From positions 62,001-126,000 of the forward strand of contig CAYMBJ010000001.1 of NCBI GenBank assembly GCA_964388665.1: 64,000 nt of DNA. The letters are read 5' to 3'. The stretch comes from CALCCV01 sp964388665 (GTDB taxonomy: Bacteria > Bdellovibrionota > Bdellovibrionia > Bdellovibrionales > Bdellovibrionaceae). Position 1 is the first letter of the stretch. Each line of letters opens with the position of its first letter. Position numbers and translations under genes: made by a program. Of the stretch, positions 33,733-43,051 are shown piece by piece. The notes beneath the pieces were generated by a model that had not been told where the DNA came from, did no database searches, and saw nothing but the letters and a program-made list of their open reading frames with translations.

Positions 33733-33780
33733 GCCGACCTGACTCTTCTTCGGGCGTTGTGTTCATGACATCGCCCGAAA
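33733..33780. terminator. Two hairpins between convergent genes
   Basis: GAGTCAG/CTGACTC forms a 7-bp stem around 33735-33745, and TTCGGGCG (33749-33756) pairs with CGCCCGAA (33772-33779) over a 15-base loop. They lie between the end of the antitoxin gene and the end of the convergent frameshifted gene and could terminate both. Confidence 0.5.
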
Positions 33781-33803
33781 GCAGTTCTGGAGCAAGCGGA
33801 AAT

Positions 33804-35215
33804 CTAAAGCAAATAGATAAGTCCCGCTCGTAGCGACAGCTCGGGATCAAGCGAAATCTCTCCAGGATCCCATCCTTGAGATTTGTAGCGAAGGCTCGCC
33901 TTTGAATTCCATTTGTCGGTCAACGAAGATTCAAGTTCCAGAGACGCGCGACCACCCAGGGCCGCACTCTTTTCGTCGCATCTCAGCCCTTTAGGTTGAC
34001 TCCAAATGCTCAAGTCGGCGTTGAGCTTGTGATTTTCTGATAGGGACCATCCTTCCATTCGCAGATCGAATCCCGGAAAGGTTTGTACCGGCGATTGATA
34101 AAAATGCACTTGTCCTATCCAAGTGCGCTCGCCTTGCAAAAAAAACACGGCGACAACATCTCCGCCAAAGGGCATTATATAGTGTTTAAGATTTGCATTC
34201 CATTTGTAATCTTCAGCCTGAAAAGCGTAGCGGCGATAAAGAATGGGATTCACATAGTTCAAAAAGGACAAACTCACTTGGCGACTCGTGAATTCTTTTT
34301 CGTCATTCGAGAGCGCGCTCCAAGGAATGTATCGATCGACGCCTGTGCCACTGGGGTGGGCACCTCGGTTTGCATAGGGCTCATCGGGTCGATGCAAATC
34401 ATAAACCCAGGAGGTGCAATCGGGACCAACAAAATCTCGGTCTTGGACGTTTTTTTCTTCATTCGCTCGCTCGGCCATGGCCGCATCTCTTCCATCGTTG
34501 CTGCAGGAATTGAGATAAAATGTAACATTTGTGTAATTGATCCAAAGTAGAACTTGGCTCCAAGGCAAGGCTGGATTCAGAAAGAGACTCTTTCGAAGGC
34601 GAAATTTTGTTGGATCTGCGACTCCATTCCGGCCGAGCTCATTCTTACGAATTCTGCCGGGTGATCTTTTTTGAGCTGAGCAAGGTCTTCGTCACGCAAT
34701 CGGTCAACTGGTATAGAATCTGATATTCTGAAATCATAAACGCCATTGTGGCTAGAAATATTTCGATGAGAGAACACGGCGCGATGCCACTCCTCGTGAA
34801 GCCACGAATAGCTGAGCGGAAGAACAAAAGAGGCCACATCAAATGTGGCGATAGCCAAGCGACCCACCCATTTTTTCTCGGAGATATTCTCGAGGCCATA
34901 GTGAGCCATTAGGTAAAAGTCATTGGAGAGAGCCAGAGATTGCGGCATCGTCGGAAACGGATAAGCAGACTCCGTGTAAACAGGCAGATCTAGCAGTGGC
35001 AGCTCCAAAGGAATCGGAGTTCGAGACTCTTTGGTGGTCATATCAACGGGCGGCAAAAGTGTTTCCTGGGCCAGTGACATTGAGCCATGAGCTATTCCCA
35101 TAGAGAGGACAGAAAAAAAAACGAATTTACGGATTCCAAAATTTAGCCGCAGGTCTGACATTGCATTCAACTGATTGTGTGGCGAAAATTTGTTATATAT
35201 GAGCCTTTTTTTCAT
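33804..35215 (-). pseudogene. Outer-membrane-type protein with HEEWH motif, frameshifted
   Basis: Two minus-strand frames (35215-34577 and 34568-33804) read as one protein split by a frameshift near 34590. The first ends FAFERVSF-stop, while the other frame continues SLFLNPALPWSQVLLWINYTNV without a break in sense. The N-terminus has a signal-type hydrophobic segment and, near the middle of the first part, LHEEWH, which matches the HExxH zinc-protease pattern. The second part ends in alternating polar/hydrophobic strands like a small beta-barrel. GAGGA eight bases before the ATG at 35215 supports the start. No family recognised. If the shift is a sequencing error, this is an intact gene of about 470 codons. 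Confidence 0.65.
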
Positions 35216-35363
35216 GTGCAATTTCCTCAGTTTGTTTTTATGATTTTCTGGCGCCAAAAAGAACTTGAAATATATACCTATTGAGGGACCTTGTAATACA
35301 TCAATAGAGCGGCACAAGGCAATTGAAACATAATTCTTTTTGGTAGAAAGTGTAGAGGTAGTG

Positions 35364-36914
35364 ATGTTTTTTAAAACACGTCGGTCTTTGCTTAAAACGG
35401 GAATTGGTTTTTTGCCATTGTCGCAGTTGTTGTTTCGTCCCTTTGTGAATGCAAAAAGTGCAGCGCCCCTGCTTGCGGGTGGGCCGGAAGTGTTTTTTCA
35501 GAAAAGAGACCTTAAAATTAATGAACAGAGGTTGAGCGTTTTAGCCAACCAATCCGCGTCGGAAGAAGGGCGGTGGTCGACGCTCAATGTGGAGGGCCAG
35601 ATTCCAGCTGCGCTTGCTGGAAAATTGTATCGGGTGGCGCCAGGGCAAAGACATGGATATGGCCAACCTTTGCGCCATTTTTTTGATGGTGATGCCTATG
35701 TGTCACAGTTTTCTTTTTCTAATGGTGCCTGTGATTTGCATTCGCGCTTTCTTGCCACAGAGGAGAGGTTTCAAGAGGTCTCCAGCCAGCAAATGCTATT
35801 TCATGAGTTTGGCACCAAGGCCAATGGAGATGCACGTGGCTTTAAAAACCCTCCAAACATCAACCTCTTGCCTTATGGCGAAAACCTATTGGCACTGTCA
35901 GAGAGCGCGCATCCCGTGGCGGTAAACACTCAGAACCTCTCTGCAACTGGAAGATGGAATTTTTCCGGTAGTCTTGCAAAAAATATTACCTTTGCGGCCC
36001 ATCCAAAAGTGGATCCTGTGACGGGCGATACATTTTGCTATGGCATCAAACAGGATTTGAGTTTGGCGCTGTGTGGGTTCCATATTGATGGCAAAACAGG
36101 GCAGCTGAGGAATATTTTTTCGCACCGCCAGAAAAAGGCTTATGTGATTCATGATATGTTGCTGACGAAAAATCACATTGTTTTTGTGATTCCGCCACTG
36201 CATTTGAAATTGTGGAATATGATATGGAGAATTCCCCCTTTGGCAGAGGCATTGCGATATGATGCTGGAGAGCCAACGCAGATTCTGATTTTTCGCCGCG
36301 ATGGCAGTGGTGAGCCGCTAAGGCTTGAAATGCCCTCTTCCTTGGTGTTTCATAATGGCAATGCTTTTGAAGAAGATGGCAAAATTGTATTGGATACTTT
36401 TTTGGCAAAAGACGCGTCAATACTTTCGCTGTTGGCGGATTACCGTGGACTCGTTGAAAAAGACTTTGCGCTGCCGGGATTGCGCCGAGTTGAAATTGAT
36501 TTGCATGGCAAGAAAATCTCAAAGACAGAGACCTTGGTTCAAAATTGTGATTATCCAAGTTTTAATCCCATGTTTGTGGGATCAAGGGCGCGATTTCTTT
36601 ATATGGCTCAATTTTCAAATTCTCAGGATCCCTTGGCGGGAACTTCGGTTTTAAAATATGATTTTGAGAATCGCAAAGTGATAGAAACTCGGGCGGCACC
36701 GGGAGAAGTTCTTGGCGAACCCGTGTATGTTTGTCATCCAAAGGAAGAGGGTGAGGATGCAGGTTGGGTTTTACAGATGGGATTTGATAAAAGGCGATCG
36801 ACCCAGAGTTTTTTAAATATTTACCGTGGAGAGGATCTTTCGCTCTTAGCTAAGGTTTGGACTCCCCACTACATTCCCTTGGGTTTGCACGGCGTGTTTT
36901 TGGCCTCAATTTAA
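35364..36914 (+). CDS. Carotenoid oxygenase (RPE65/CCD family) with Tat-like signal
   Basis: The protein of about 516 aa belongs to the iron(II)-dependent carotenoid/lignostilbene cleavage family. The four iron-binding histidines are identifiable in FAAHPKVDP (about 212), YVIHDML (about 262), LVFHNGNAF (about 329) and LGLHGVF near the C-terminus (about 510). LNVEGQIPAALAGKLYRVAPG and FFDGDAYV are typical N-terminal blocks. The N-terminus TRRSLLKTGIGF resembles a twin-arginine signal, so export of the folded metalloenzyme is likely. I choose ATG 35364 (AGAGG in front) over the TTG at 35340. The substrate (carotenoid, apocarotenoid or stilbene) cannot be told from sequence. Confidence 0.88.
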   Translation: MFFKTRRSLLKTGIGFLPLSQLLFRPFVNAKSAAPLLAGGPEVFFQKRDLKINEQRLSVLANQSASEEGRWSTLNVEGQIPAALAGKLYRVAPGQRHGYGQPLRHFFDGDAYVSQFSFSNGACDLHSRFLATEERFQEVSSQQMLFHEFGTKANGDARGFKNPPNINLLPYGENLLALSESAHPVAVNTQNLSATGRWNFSGSLAKNITFAAHPKVDPVTGDTFCYGIKQDLSLALCGFHIDGKTGQLRNIFSHRQKKAYVIHDMLLTKNHIVFVIPPLHLKLWNMIWRIPPLAEALRYDAGEPTQILIFRRDGSGEPLRLEMPSSLVFHNGNAFEEDGKIVLDTFLAKDASILSLLADYRGLVEKDFALPGLRRVEIDLHGKKISKTETLVQNCDYPSFNPMFVGSRARFLYMAQFSNSQDPLAGTSVLKYDFENRKVIETRAAPGEVLGEPVYVCHPKEEGEDAGWVLQMGFDKRRSTQSFLNIYRGEDLSLLAKVWTPHYIPLGLHGVFLASI

Positions 36915-36929
36915 AGCGAATGGTCTATC

Positions 36930-38006
36930 TCAATGTGCATTTGGCAAAAGATCTTTGGACTCGCCAAAATTCAGAACAACAAATGACGACCCCACTTCGG
37001 GCTTCATTTTGAGAGCGGCGTTCAGATCCTCCACCGGAGCATCGATGGCTTCATTGGTTAAGTGAAAAGTCTTAAAGTGCATCCCGATGCTCAGTTGGCT
37101 GTGTAAATCTTGATGGGCCTTTACGGCCTCTTCCGGATTCATATGGCTATTTTTCATAAACCACCTGGGCTCATAAGCGCCAATTGGGAGCAGGCTGATA
37201 TTCATTGGTCCGTACTTTTTAAAAGCATCGCGAAAGTGGGTGTGGTAGCCAGTGTCGCCAGCAAAATAAATCTTTTGCATGTGTTGCAGTTCGTCGGTAC
37301 CCGCGGTGTCGAAGGCGATGACATAGCTGCCCCATAAGCTTTTATTGGTGTCATTGAGGCTACGTCGCGACCAATGCGCCGCCTGTTCAAAATGAATCTG
37401 TAAGATTCCCATGGTGACAACATCACCCCAGTCCATTTCTTTGTACTTGGTGATACCAAATCGTTGCAAGTAAGCCGAGTCGCCGAGCCCCACAAAAAAG
37501 AGGGGATCGTGCACCTCACGCAGGCGGCGCAAGGTTGTCTTGTCCATGTGATCAAAATGATTGTGCGAAATCAAAACGAAATCAATTTTTGGCAGTGATT
37601 CAAAGGCTATTCCTGGGGCTCTCACTCTGGCGGGACCCACCCATTGAAACGGGCTGGCGCGTTGAGACCAAATCGGATCAGTTAAGATATTTCCTAAGTG
37701 AGTTTGAATCAAAAAAGTGGCGTGGTTGACAAAAGTCAAGCGGGCCAGAACATTTGCTGGCAATGACGTGGGAACAGTCGCTTTTGTATCGTCGACCCAA
37801 TCGGGCCAATCGGCTTTTCCGCCGCCCAATTGCCACCGAAGCAAGTCCAGCCAACTCTTGCCATTGTCTATGCCGGGATTAAAAAACTTCTTTCCATCAT
37901 AATGTTGGGAGCTGGCTCCCTGATACTCTGTGGTTCGGCAGCCCATTTGCATCAGTAGGGTGGAAAAGAATAGACAAAATATCGAAATTTCGAAAAAGGA
38001 ATGCAT
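36930..38006 (-). CDS. NAPE-PLD-like metallo-beta-lactamase-fold lipoprotein
   Basis: The 358-residue protein has a lipobox MQMGC (Cys23) and a metallo-beta-lactamase domain with the zinc motif HNHFDH (His148 to His153), followed by the downstream FAGDTGYH and IGAYEPRWFM blocks typical of N-acyl-phosphatidylethanolamine phospholipase D relatives. Such enzymes cleave N-acylated phosphatidylethanolamine; other members of the group act on different phosphodiesters. Attached to a periplasmic membrane face it would work on envelope lipids. It is convergent with the carotenoid oxygenase gene, 15 bases away. Confidence 0.88.
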   Translation of the reverse strand: MHSFFEISIFCLFFSTLLMQMGCRTTEYQGASSQHYDGKKFFNPGIDNGKSWLDLLRWQLGGGKADWPDWVDDTKATVPTSLPANVLARLTFVNHATFLIQTHLGNILTDPIWSQRASPFQWVGPARVRAPGIAFESLPKIDFVLISHNHFDHMDKTTLRRLREVHDPLFFVGLGDSAYLQRFGITKYKEMDWGDVVTMGILQIHFEQAAHWSRRSLNDTNKSLWGSYVIAFDTAGTDELQHMQKIYFAGDTGYHTHFRDAFKKYGPMNISLLPIGAYEPRWFMKNSHMNPEEAVKAHQDLHSQLSIGMHFKTFHLTNEAIDAPVEDLNAALKMKPEVGSSFVVLNFGESKDLLPNAH

Positions 38007-38173
38007 TGCTATAATCTAGCTGGCTTAATGGATGCGCGCAAGAAATGCCTTGTTCCGCGAGGTTTCCGGGTCAATTCAAAACTGAATGCTTATGCAATAA
38101 AAATTGTGAAAAAAAATTGCAGTTTGTGTGATTGGGGCTCTAGAAGCGACGTTGAGCTGCCGATACTGACAAA

Positions 38174-39715
38174 ATGAAGATAAAAATTCTGTTTCTTTTG
38201 GCAGGTGCTGTGGTTCTGCTTGAGGGCTGTCAGCCAAAAAATTTCGAAGCGCAACAGCTGATGGCTGAAAATGCGAGCCGCGGTCTAGGTTGTGACAGTG
38301 CCAAAAGCCTATTCTTTGATTCCATGTATGCATATGTGGATCGGCATGGAGCCTGGAGCGAATCAGAGTTTCAAAAGCTCGTTCGTGAATCTATTGAGCA
38401 AAATCATTCGTATCTAAGTGAGCTCCAGAGAAAGTTGCTTTTTCAACAGGTGGCAAAGATGTTTCAGTTCTTTGGTCGCGAAATTCAAAGCCAGCCCGAC
38501 GCACTGGCTATGGTGAGACGGCTGATTGAAATGGAAATGCAGGACGTTGGTACTGCCGAAGCAGCAAAGAGCAATCAAAAGTTGGATGCACAATGGCGTC
38601 AATTGCAAAGTCTGACCAAGGCCTTGAATTTAGAGTGCCAGCCGCCTGTCGAGGCTGCTCCGGTCGAGAGTGACCCAGGTGATCAGGGAGCACCAGGCGA
38701 CACGCCGATTGAAACTCCGATCGATACGCCTGCAGATGCGCCCGTAGATTCACCCAGTGACAAACCAACTGAAGGGCCGGTTGGCAATCTGAAGACGTCG
38801 ATGGGTCTTGCAATTGAAAAGTCTTTTGCTACGGCCTACCAGAGCTGCGAAGTGCTTTCGATGCCGCCCATGGACAGGCTCGTGTCTTCAGTTCGCGGCA
38901 TTCGTGTATTGCCGGATGCGCATCCCGGTGGAGGACTCAGGCGTGAGATCGCCAGTTTGAGCGAAGTGAATCAGTCCCATCATTACATTCGCAACTTTCG
39001 CTCGCGCCAAGGATGTTTTGATGTGAAGGCCTCGCCACTCATTTATGATTTTGGCGGTCAACCGGCAGTTGAGCGAGACCGTTTGTCTTTTTTTCGTGAC
39101 AGTGGATCAGGGACTTCGGTACTAGGGGTGGACTGCAGCGCGCTTGTTTCGACCATACTCGGAGTGGGCGGCAGACGCTACACAGAATCATTAGAAAATA
39201 AACCCATTTATGTGCGTCAGAGTTCCACCAAGTTCTTGCGCCCGGAGTCTTCTGGCTTCACCTGCTTTTCGCGTGTAAAGATCGATGCTCAAAAGAGCAT
39301 TTCAAGGGGAGACATCATCGCTGTTTCTGGGCACGTGGTGATGGTTGATGAAGTGATGCCCGATCCATTTGGCTTGGCAAGAATCAATAACATCACACAG
39401 TGTGAAAGAGTGAAAGCCGAAGACTTTGAGTTTTCTGTGGTGCAAAGCAGTCCAAGCAAGGGTGGTATCGGTATGAATCGCTTTTGGGTCAAAGACTACG
39501 CTAGCGAGTCGAGCAAGATGCGCAATGCCTTTGAAAGAATTGGTTACTATGCCTGTGTTGCGAAAATGAAAGGCCAAGAAATCATTCCTAGTGAGAGTTC
39601 TTATTCCCTCATTCGCCACAAAGGCAATGCCGCTTGCTCTAGTAGCAACATTTCATTGGTCGGCGAAAGCTGCGTTGCAAGTTGCACGGCTCAGGCAAAT
39701 CTCCCCCCTGAGTGA
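38174..39715 (+). CDS. Lipoprotein with NlpC/P60-like cysteine hydrolase domain
   Basis: A lipobox LLEGC (Cys19) leads into a helical domain (about 30-155), then a Pro/Asp/Thr-rich linker of PxDTP-like repeats (about 156-204), then a C-terminal domain. The latter contains GVDCSALVSTILG with a candidate nucleophile Cys321 and RGDIIAVSGHVVMVDEV with candidate His387, the order found in NlpC/P60 and CHAP-like peptidoglycan hydrolases. Overall similarity is weak, so the substrate is uncertain. The linker suggests the catalytic domain reaches away from a membrane anchor. A terminator hairpin follows. Confidence 0.7.
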   Translation: MKIKILFLLAGAVVLLEGCQPKNFEAQQLMAENASRGLGCDSAKSLFFDSMYAYVDRHGAWSESEFQKLVRESIEQNHSYLSELQRKLLFQQVAKMFQFFGREIQSQPDALAMVRRLIEMEMQDVGTAEAAKSNQKLDAQWRQLQSLTKALNLECQPPVEAAPVESDPGDQGAPGDTPIETPIDTPADAPVDSPSDKPTEGPVGNLKTSMGLAIEKSFATAYQSCEVLSMPPMDRLVSSVRGIRVLPDAHPGGGLRREIASLSEVNQSHHYIRNFRSRQGCFDVKASPLIYDFGGQPAVERDRLSFFRDSGSGTSVLGVDCSALVSTILGVGGRRYTESLENKPIYVRQSSTKFLRPESSGFTCFSRVKIDAQKSISRGDIIAVSGHVVMVDEVMPDPFGLARINNITQCERVKAEDFEFSVVQSSPSKGGIGMNRFWVKDYASESSKMRNAFERIGYYACVAKMKGQEIIPSESSYSLIRHKGNAACSSSNISLVGESCVASCTAQANLPPE

Positions 39716-39784
39716 TCTATTAACCCCGCCCAAAGTAAATTAAGTTGAAATGAGGACTCGTCCTAGTTCTTTCTTAACAAAGGC

Positions 39785-39802
39785 AAAGGCGGTGCCTTTT
39801 TT
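39785..39802 (+). terminator. Rho-independent terminator
   Basis: AAAGGC (39785-39790) pairs with GCCTTT (39794-39799) across a three-base loop and runs into a T-tract, about 70 bases behind the NlpC/P60-like gene. Confidence 0.75.
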
Positions 39803-39878
39803 GCTTTTGATATGCCATAAAATAAATTGATGAGCCAATATCAATAACCATAACAAAGACCACAACTAGGAGGCATGC

Positions 39879-40277
39879 ATGGCACAACAATTAGCACTCG
39901 AAGGATCAGCTCAGGTACTCAAGAACATCTCGAAAAACATGACGGATGAGATGTTGGTTTGTGTGCAGAACTGCACTTTGTGTAACCAGATCTGTTTGTT
40001 AACAAAGAACTACTGTTTGACCAAGGGCGGGCGGCATCTTGATGTTCAGCATCTTCGTGCATTAATGGACTGTGAGCAGCTCTGCCGCGTATCTGCAGAT
40101 TTTATGCTCCGTGAGTCTAAACTTCATTCGCAAATTTGCAATGCTTGCGCTGAGGCGTGTCTGGTCTGCGCACAAAGTTGCGAGTCTTTGGGGGCGGAGG
40201 ATGACTTGATGACGACCTGTGCAAGCATCTGTCGCCAGTGTGCAGAGAGCTGCCAAGAAATGAGTTTGCGACACTGA
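39879..40277 (+). CDS. Cysteine-rich four-helix-bundle copper-binding-type protein (DUF326/Csp)
   Basis: The 132-residue protein contains 16 cysteines arranged in CxxxC and CxxC spacings along predicted helices (VCVQNCTLCNQIC, CNACAEACLVCAQSC, CASICRQCAESC). This is the pattern of DUF326 and copper storage proteins, whose helical bundle is lined with cysteines that hold many Cu(I) ions. There is no signal peptide, which fits the cytosolic Csp3 type. TAGGAGG precedes the ATG. It stands alone between terminator and the peptide-binding protein gene. Copper binding is inferred from the family; another thiol-metal role is possible. Confidence 0.88.
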   Translation: MAQQLALEGSAQVLKNISKNMTDEMLVCVQNCTLCNQICLLTKNYCLTKGGRHLDVQHLRALMDCEQLCRVSADFMLRESKLHSQICNACAEACLVCAQSCESLGAEDDLMTTCASICRQCAESCQEMSLRH

Positions 40278-40458
40278 CCACCATGGACCCAGTGGCTTTC
40301 TTTGGACCCAATCGGCAATACGGACTCGGTCGAGAGAATCGAGCCTGGGTTGTATTCTCCGTGGAAATGCTGTGTTAGAGCGCAGAAAAACATTAGGACT
40401 TTGGGCGAGCGCATGATTTGATAAGTCTGAATGGTGGCCTCAGGTTGAGGGCACCAAA

Positions 40459-42177
40459 ATGAGTCATGCATTTGCAATTGGGGGCCTGATGATGGGAAAT
40501 AAAATTTACCGCAACGATGATTCGCTGTTCTTTTGCTTTTTTGGTAAGGCCATGCCCTTACTGTATGTAGTCTTAGCCAATATTTTATCAGTGCAGGTTG
40601 CAGAGGCAGCGCTCACTACGGCCAAAAATGAATTGAAAATTGCAGTTGTTCAAGAGTGGTCCAATTTTAATCCAGTCACCAACCAGCTCGCCTCCAACGA
40701 GGCGCTTTTGCCTTTTGTAGTTCGCAATGCCATCAGCAGAGAGGCAAACGGTAAGGTTGTTCCTGATGTCGCTGAAGCCATTCCTAAGCTTGAAGACAAG
40801 AAAGCACTGTGGATTCTGAAAAAAGAGGCAAAGTGGGCTGATGGCAAGCCATTGACTTGTGCGGATTGGCAGCTGGGTTGGCAGGCCGGAAAGAATCCCA
40901 ATGTCACCACCACCAATCGCAGCTATTATGAAAAAATTGTCGACATCACTTGGCAAGAAGAAACACCTAAGAGCTGTCTGGTGACCTACAAGACCAACGA
41001 TTGGACCTATGACCGTGATTTGCCGTTTTTTTTGCCCGCCCATCTAGATCAAAAAAAGTTTGAAAAACTCAAAGAACAACCACAAGCCTATGAGCGCAAC
41101 AGTCTGTATGTCTCAGCGCCTACGACAATGGGTCTTTACAATGGCCCTTACTACATCAGTGAGTTTGTGCTTGGTAGCTATGTGGTTCTCGCGCGAAATG
41201 AGCATTTTTGGGGGACCAAGCCGATGATTGCCAAGATCATCATTAGGCATGTCGGCGAAGCCAATACTCTCAAGGCTCATTTGCTTTCTAAACAGATTGA
41301 TGTCATCAGCGCCGTAGGATTTCCTGCGGATACGGCTCTCAATTTGGATTTGGAATTTGCTAAGGAAAAATCACCATTCAAAGTGCACTTTCAAAATTCC
41401 TCGATTTTTCAAGGAGTGTTTTTTAATCTAGAGAATGAAATCTTAAAAGACATTCGAGTTCGTGAAGCTCTTAGCCGTGCTGTGAGTAAGGAGACCATTT
41501 CTAAGTCCTTTTTTAAGAGCAAGCTGATGCCGGCTGAGGGGATCTTGCCACCGCAGCACAGTGCCTTTGTTGCCTGGCCGTCCTCCTATTCTAAATCGCG
41601 AGCAAGAAATCTCTTGCAAAGTGCAGGTTGGAAGGTGGGAACCGATGGGATTCGTGAAAAGGATGGCAAGCGTTTAAGCCTTGTGTTTAAGACCTCTGCT
41701 GGAATTAAGGTGCTTGAGACAATCCAGGTGTATATATGCTCTCAGTACAAATCCATTGGCGTGGAGTGCGTGATTAAAAATGAACCGCCACGAGTGCTAT
41801 TGGGAACAAGTGTTCCGCATGGAGATTTTGATCTCACTATGTACGGGCAGCCGATTCTTCCCGATTCCACCATCTCGAGCTACTACTCCTCTCAGGCGGT
41901 GCCGACGGCCGCAAACAGCTGGTCTGGAGGCAACAGCATCCGTGTGAAATCCGCTGAACTTGACCAGTTGCTATTCCAGTTTGATAATGAGGGAAGCAAA
42001 ACTCTTCGAGATGCGATCATTGCAAAAGTGAATCTCTATATACGGAATAACTTTTTACTGATTCCCTTGTATCACCGCCGTGAGGCCATGGTGATGCCGG
42101 CACAGCTGGCAGGTATTGAGGACTCATTTACTGGCACGGATTTCTATAATCCGGAAGCATGGCGATGGTCAATGTAG
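40459..42177 (+). CDS. Peptide/nickel-type ABC transporter substrate-binding protein (SBP_bac_5)
   Basis: A 572-residue periplasmic binding protein of the OppA/DppA family: after an N-terminal hydrophobic segment ending near AEAA (about residue 51), the family blocks EWSNFNPVTNQ, KWADGKPLTCADWQLGWQ, NGPYYISEFVLGSYVVLARNEHFWG and VREALSRAVSKETI follow. It should capture oligopeptides or related solutes for an ABC importer; no permease or ATPase genes are adjacent, so it is an orphan. GAGGG precedes the ATG at 40459. The N-region before the hydrophobic stretch is long, and starts at 40489 or 40552 are possible. Confidence 0.85.
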   Translation: MSHAFAIGGLMMGNKIYRNDDSLFFCFFGKAMPLLYVVLANILSVQVAEAALTTAKNELKIAVVQEWSNFNPVTNQLASNEALLPFVVRNAISREANGKVVPDVAEAIPKLEDKKALWILKKEAKWADGKPLTCADWQLGWQAGKNPNVTTTNRSYYEKIVDITWQEETPKSCLVTYKTNDWTYDRDLPFFLPAHLDQKKFEKLKEQPQAYERNSLYVSAPTTMGLYNGPYYISEFVLGSYVVLARNEHFWGTKPMIAKIIIRHVGEANTLKAHLLSKQIDVISAVGFPADTALNLDLEFAKEKSPFKVHFQNSSIFQGVFFNLENEILKDIRVREALSRAVSKETISKSFFKSKLMPAEGILPPQHSAFVAWPSSYSKSRARNLLQSAGWKVGTDGIREKDGKRLSLVFKTSAGIKVLETIQVYICSQYKSIGVECVIKNEPPRVLLGTSVPHGDFDLTMYGQPILPDSTISSYYSSQAVPTAANSWSGGNSIRVKSAELDQLLFQFDNEGSKTLRDAIIAKVNLYIRNNFLLIPLYHRREAMVMPAQLAGIEDSFTGTDFYNPEAWRWSM

Positions 42178-42221
42178 TACCAATTTCGATTCAAGCTTAG
42201 GGCGTGTTTGCAATTTATTCG

Positions 42222-42247
42222 TAGACCGAGGCGCACGCCTCGGTCTA
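42222..42247. terminator. Strong hairpin between convergent genes
   Basis: TAGACCGAGGC (42222-42232) and GCCTCGGTCTA (42237-42247) form a perfect 11-bp stem with a four-base loop, ending just before the stop of the convergent winged-helix gene and 45 bases behind the binding-protein gene. No T-tract is present on either side. Confidence 0.6.
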
Positions 42248-42257
42248 TCTGTGGCGG

Positions 42258-42629
42258 CTACTTTTCGGGAACAAATGAATCTACAAAAGGTCGCGATTTT
42301 TTCATCGGTGAAAAGATTAACTTTGCGATGGTGTGGGGTCTTACTCTATAGAGGCGAGCCAAATCAAGTGAAGTTTTCCTTAGGTTCTCTGATCTGGGTT
42401 TAAAATAATACAAACCCCTGTCATCTTTTTTAAGAAGTCCGGAGCTTTCAAGCGTCAGAAGTCGAACCTTTACTGATGTTGGAGTTGAACGCAATTCCTG
42501 ACTAATGTCTTCCTCGCTCCATGCTTGCGGATGATCTTGCAAAAACAAGAGCACATGCAACTGTTCAATGGAATCAATAAAATCCAGAATAAATTGACTT
42601 ACATGATCTGGAATTTCTTGTGCTTTCAT
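42258..42629 (-). CDS. Small winged-helix protein, putative transcriptional regulator
   Basis: A 123-residue protein. Residues about 22-75 read as a winged helix-turn-helix (EQLHVLLFLQDHP, SEEDISQELRSTPTSVKVRLLTLESSGLLKKD, then a beta wing GLYYFKP). The C-terminal part is helical and basic. It has no ligand-binding or receiver domain. It may regulate neighbouring genes or act globally. It is convergent with the peptide-binding protein gene and divergent from the histidine kinase pair. Comparable small wHTH proteins are common in the Bdellovibrio group, but I cannot name the family. Confidence 0.7.
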   Translation of the reverse strand: MKAQEIPDHVSQFILDFIDSIEQLHVLLFLQDHPQAWSEEDISQELRSTPTSVKVRLLTLESSGLLKKDDRGLYYFKPRSENLRKTSLDLARLYRVRPHTIAKLIFSPMKKSRPFVDSFVPEK

Positions 42630-43051
42630 GATTCCTTTCTCGAACCGTTTTGGGTGAATGCGTCCCTGTTTCTATTATTATGAACTCAGAAAATTAAAAA
42701 CTTATCAAGGTATATCTATTCACCAACATATTACCACAGGTCAAAAGGTGCACAAATAGCATACACATTGATGAGGTGGACTCTCTGCGTTTAGACTTCT
42801 TAACAAAGATAGCGAGGCTTTCTTTTGTTGGATGAGTGCTGGGAAAATCAAAGAATAGTGATGCTTTATTACCAAATTTGAAAAAGCTGAGCAATGAGTC
42901 GAAACAACTCTGTGGAAAGTTTGTGTTAATCTCACGAAAATGAAGGAAGGGAATGAGAAATCCACTGAAATAAATTCTCACGCAGAGTTCACAATAATAT
43001 CACCTATTTTCTCGACTTTGGAAATGTGTTTGGCTGCATGGGGAGCGATGT
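42630..43051. other. Intergenic region upstream of the kinase pair
   Basis: A 422-base AT-rich gap between divergent genes. Minus-strand frames here lack ribosome binding sites and sense. It probably carries promoters for the winged-helix gene and for the kinase operon; I see no defined operator. Confidence 0.4.

Noticed and set aside
34083..34550. Plus-strand 155-codon frame opposite the frameshifted outer-membrane-type gene
   Set aside because: The minus strand has the coherent protein with signal peptide and ribosome binding site; the plus-strand frame has neither.
42694..42981. Minus-strand 95-codon frame between the winged-helix gene and the kinases
   Set aside because: AT-rich gap with no ribosome binding site; the translation has no domain and an implausible Phe-rich start.
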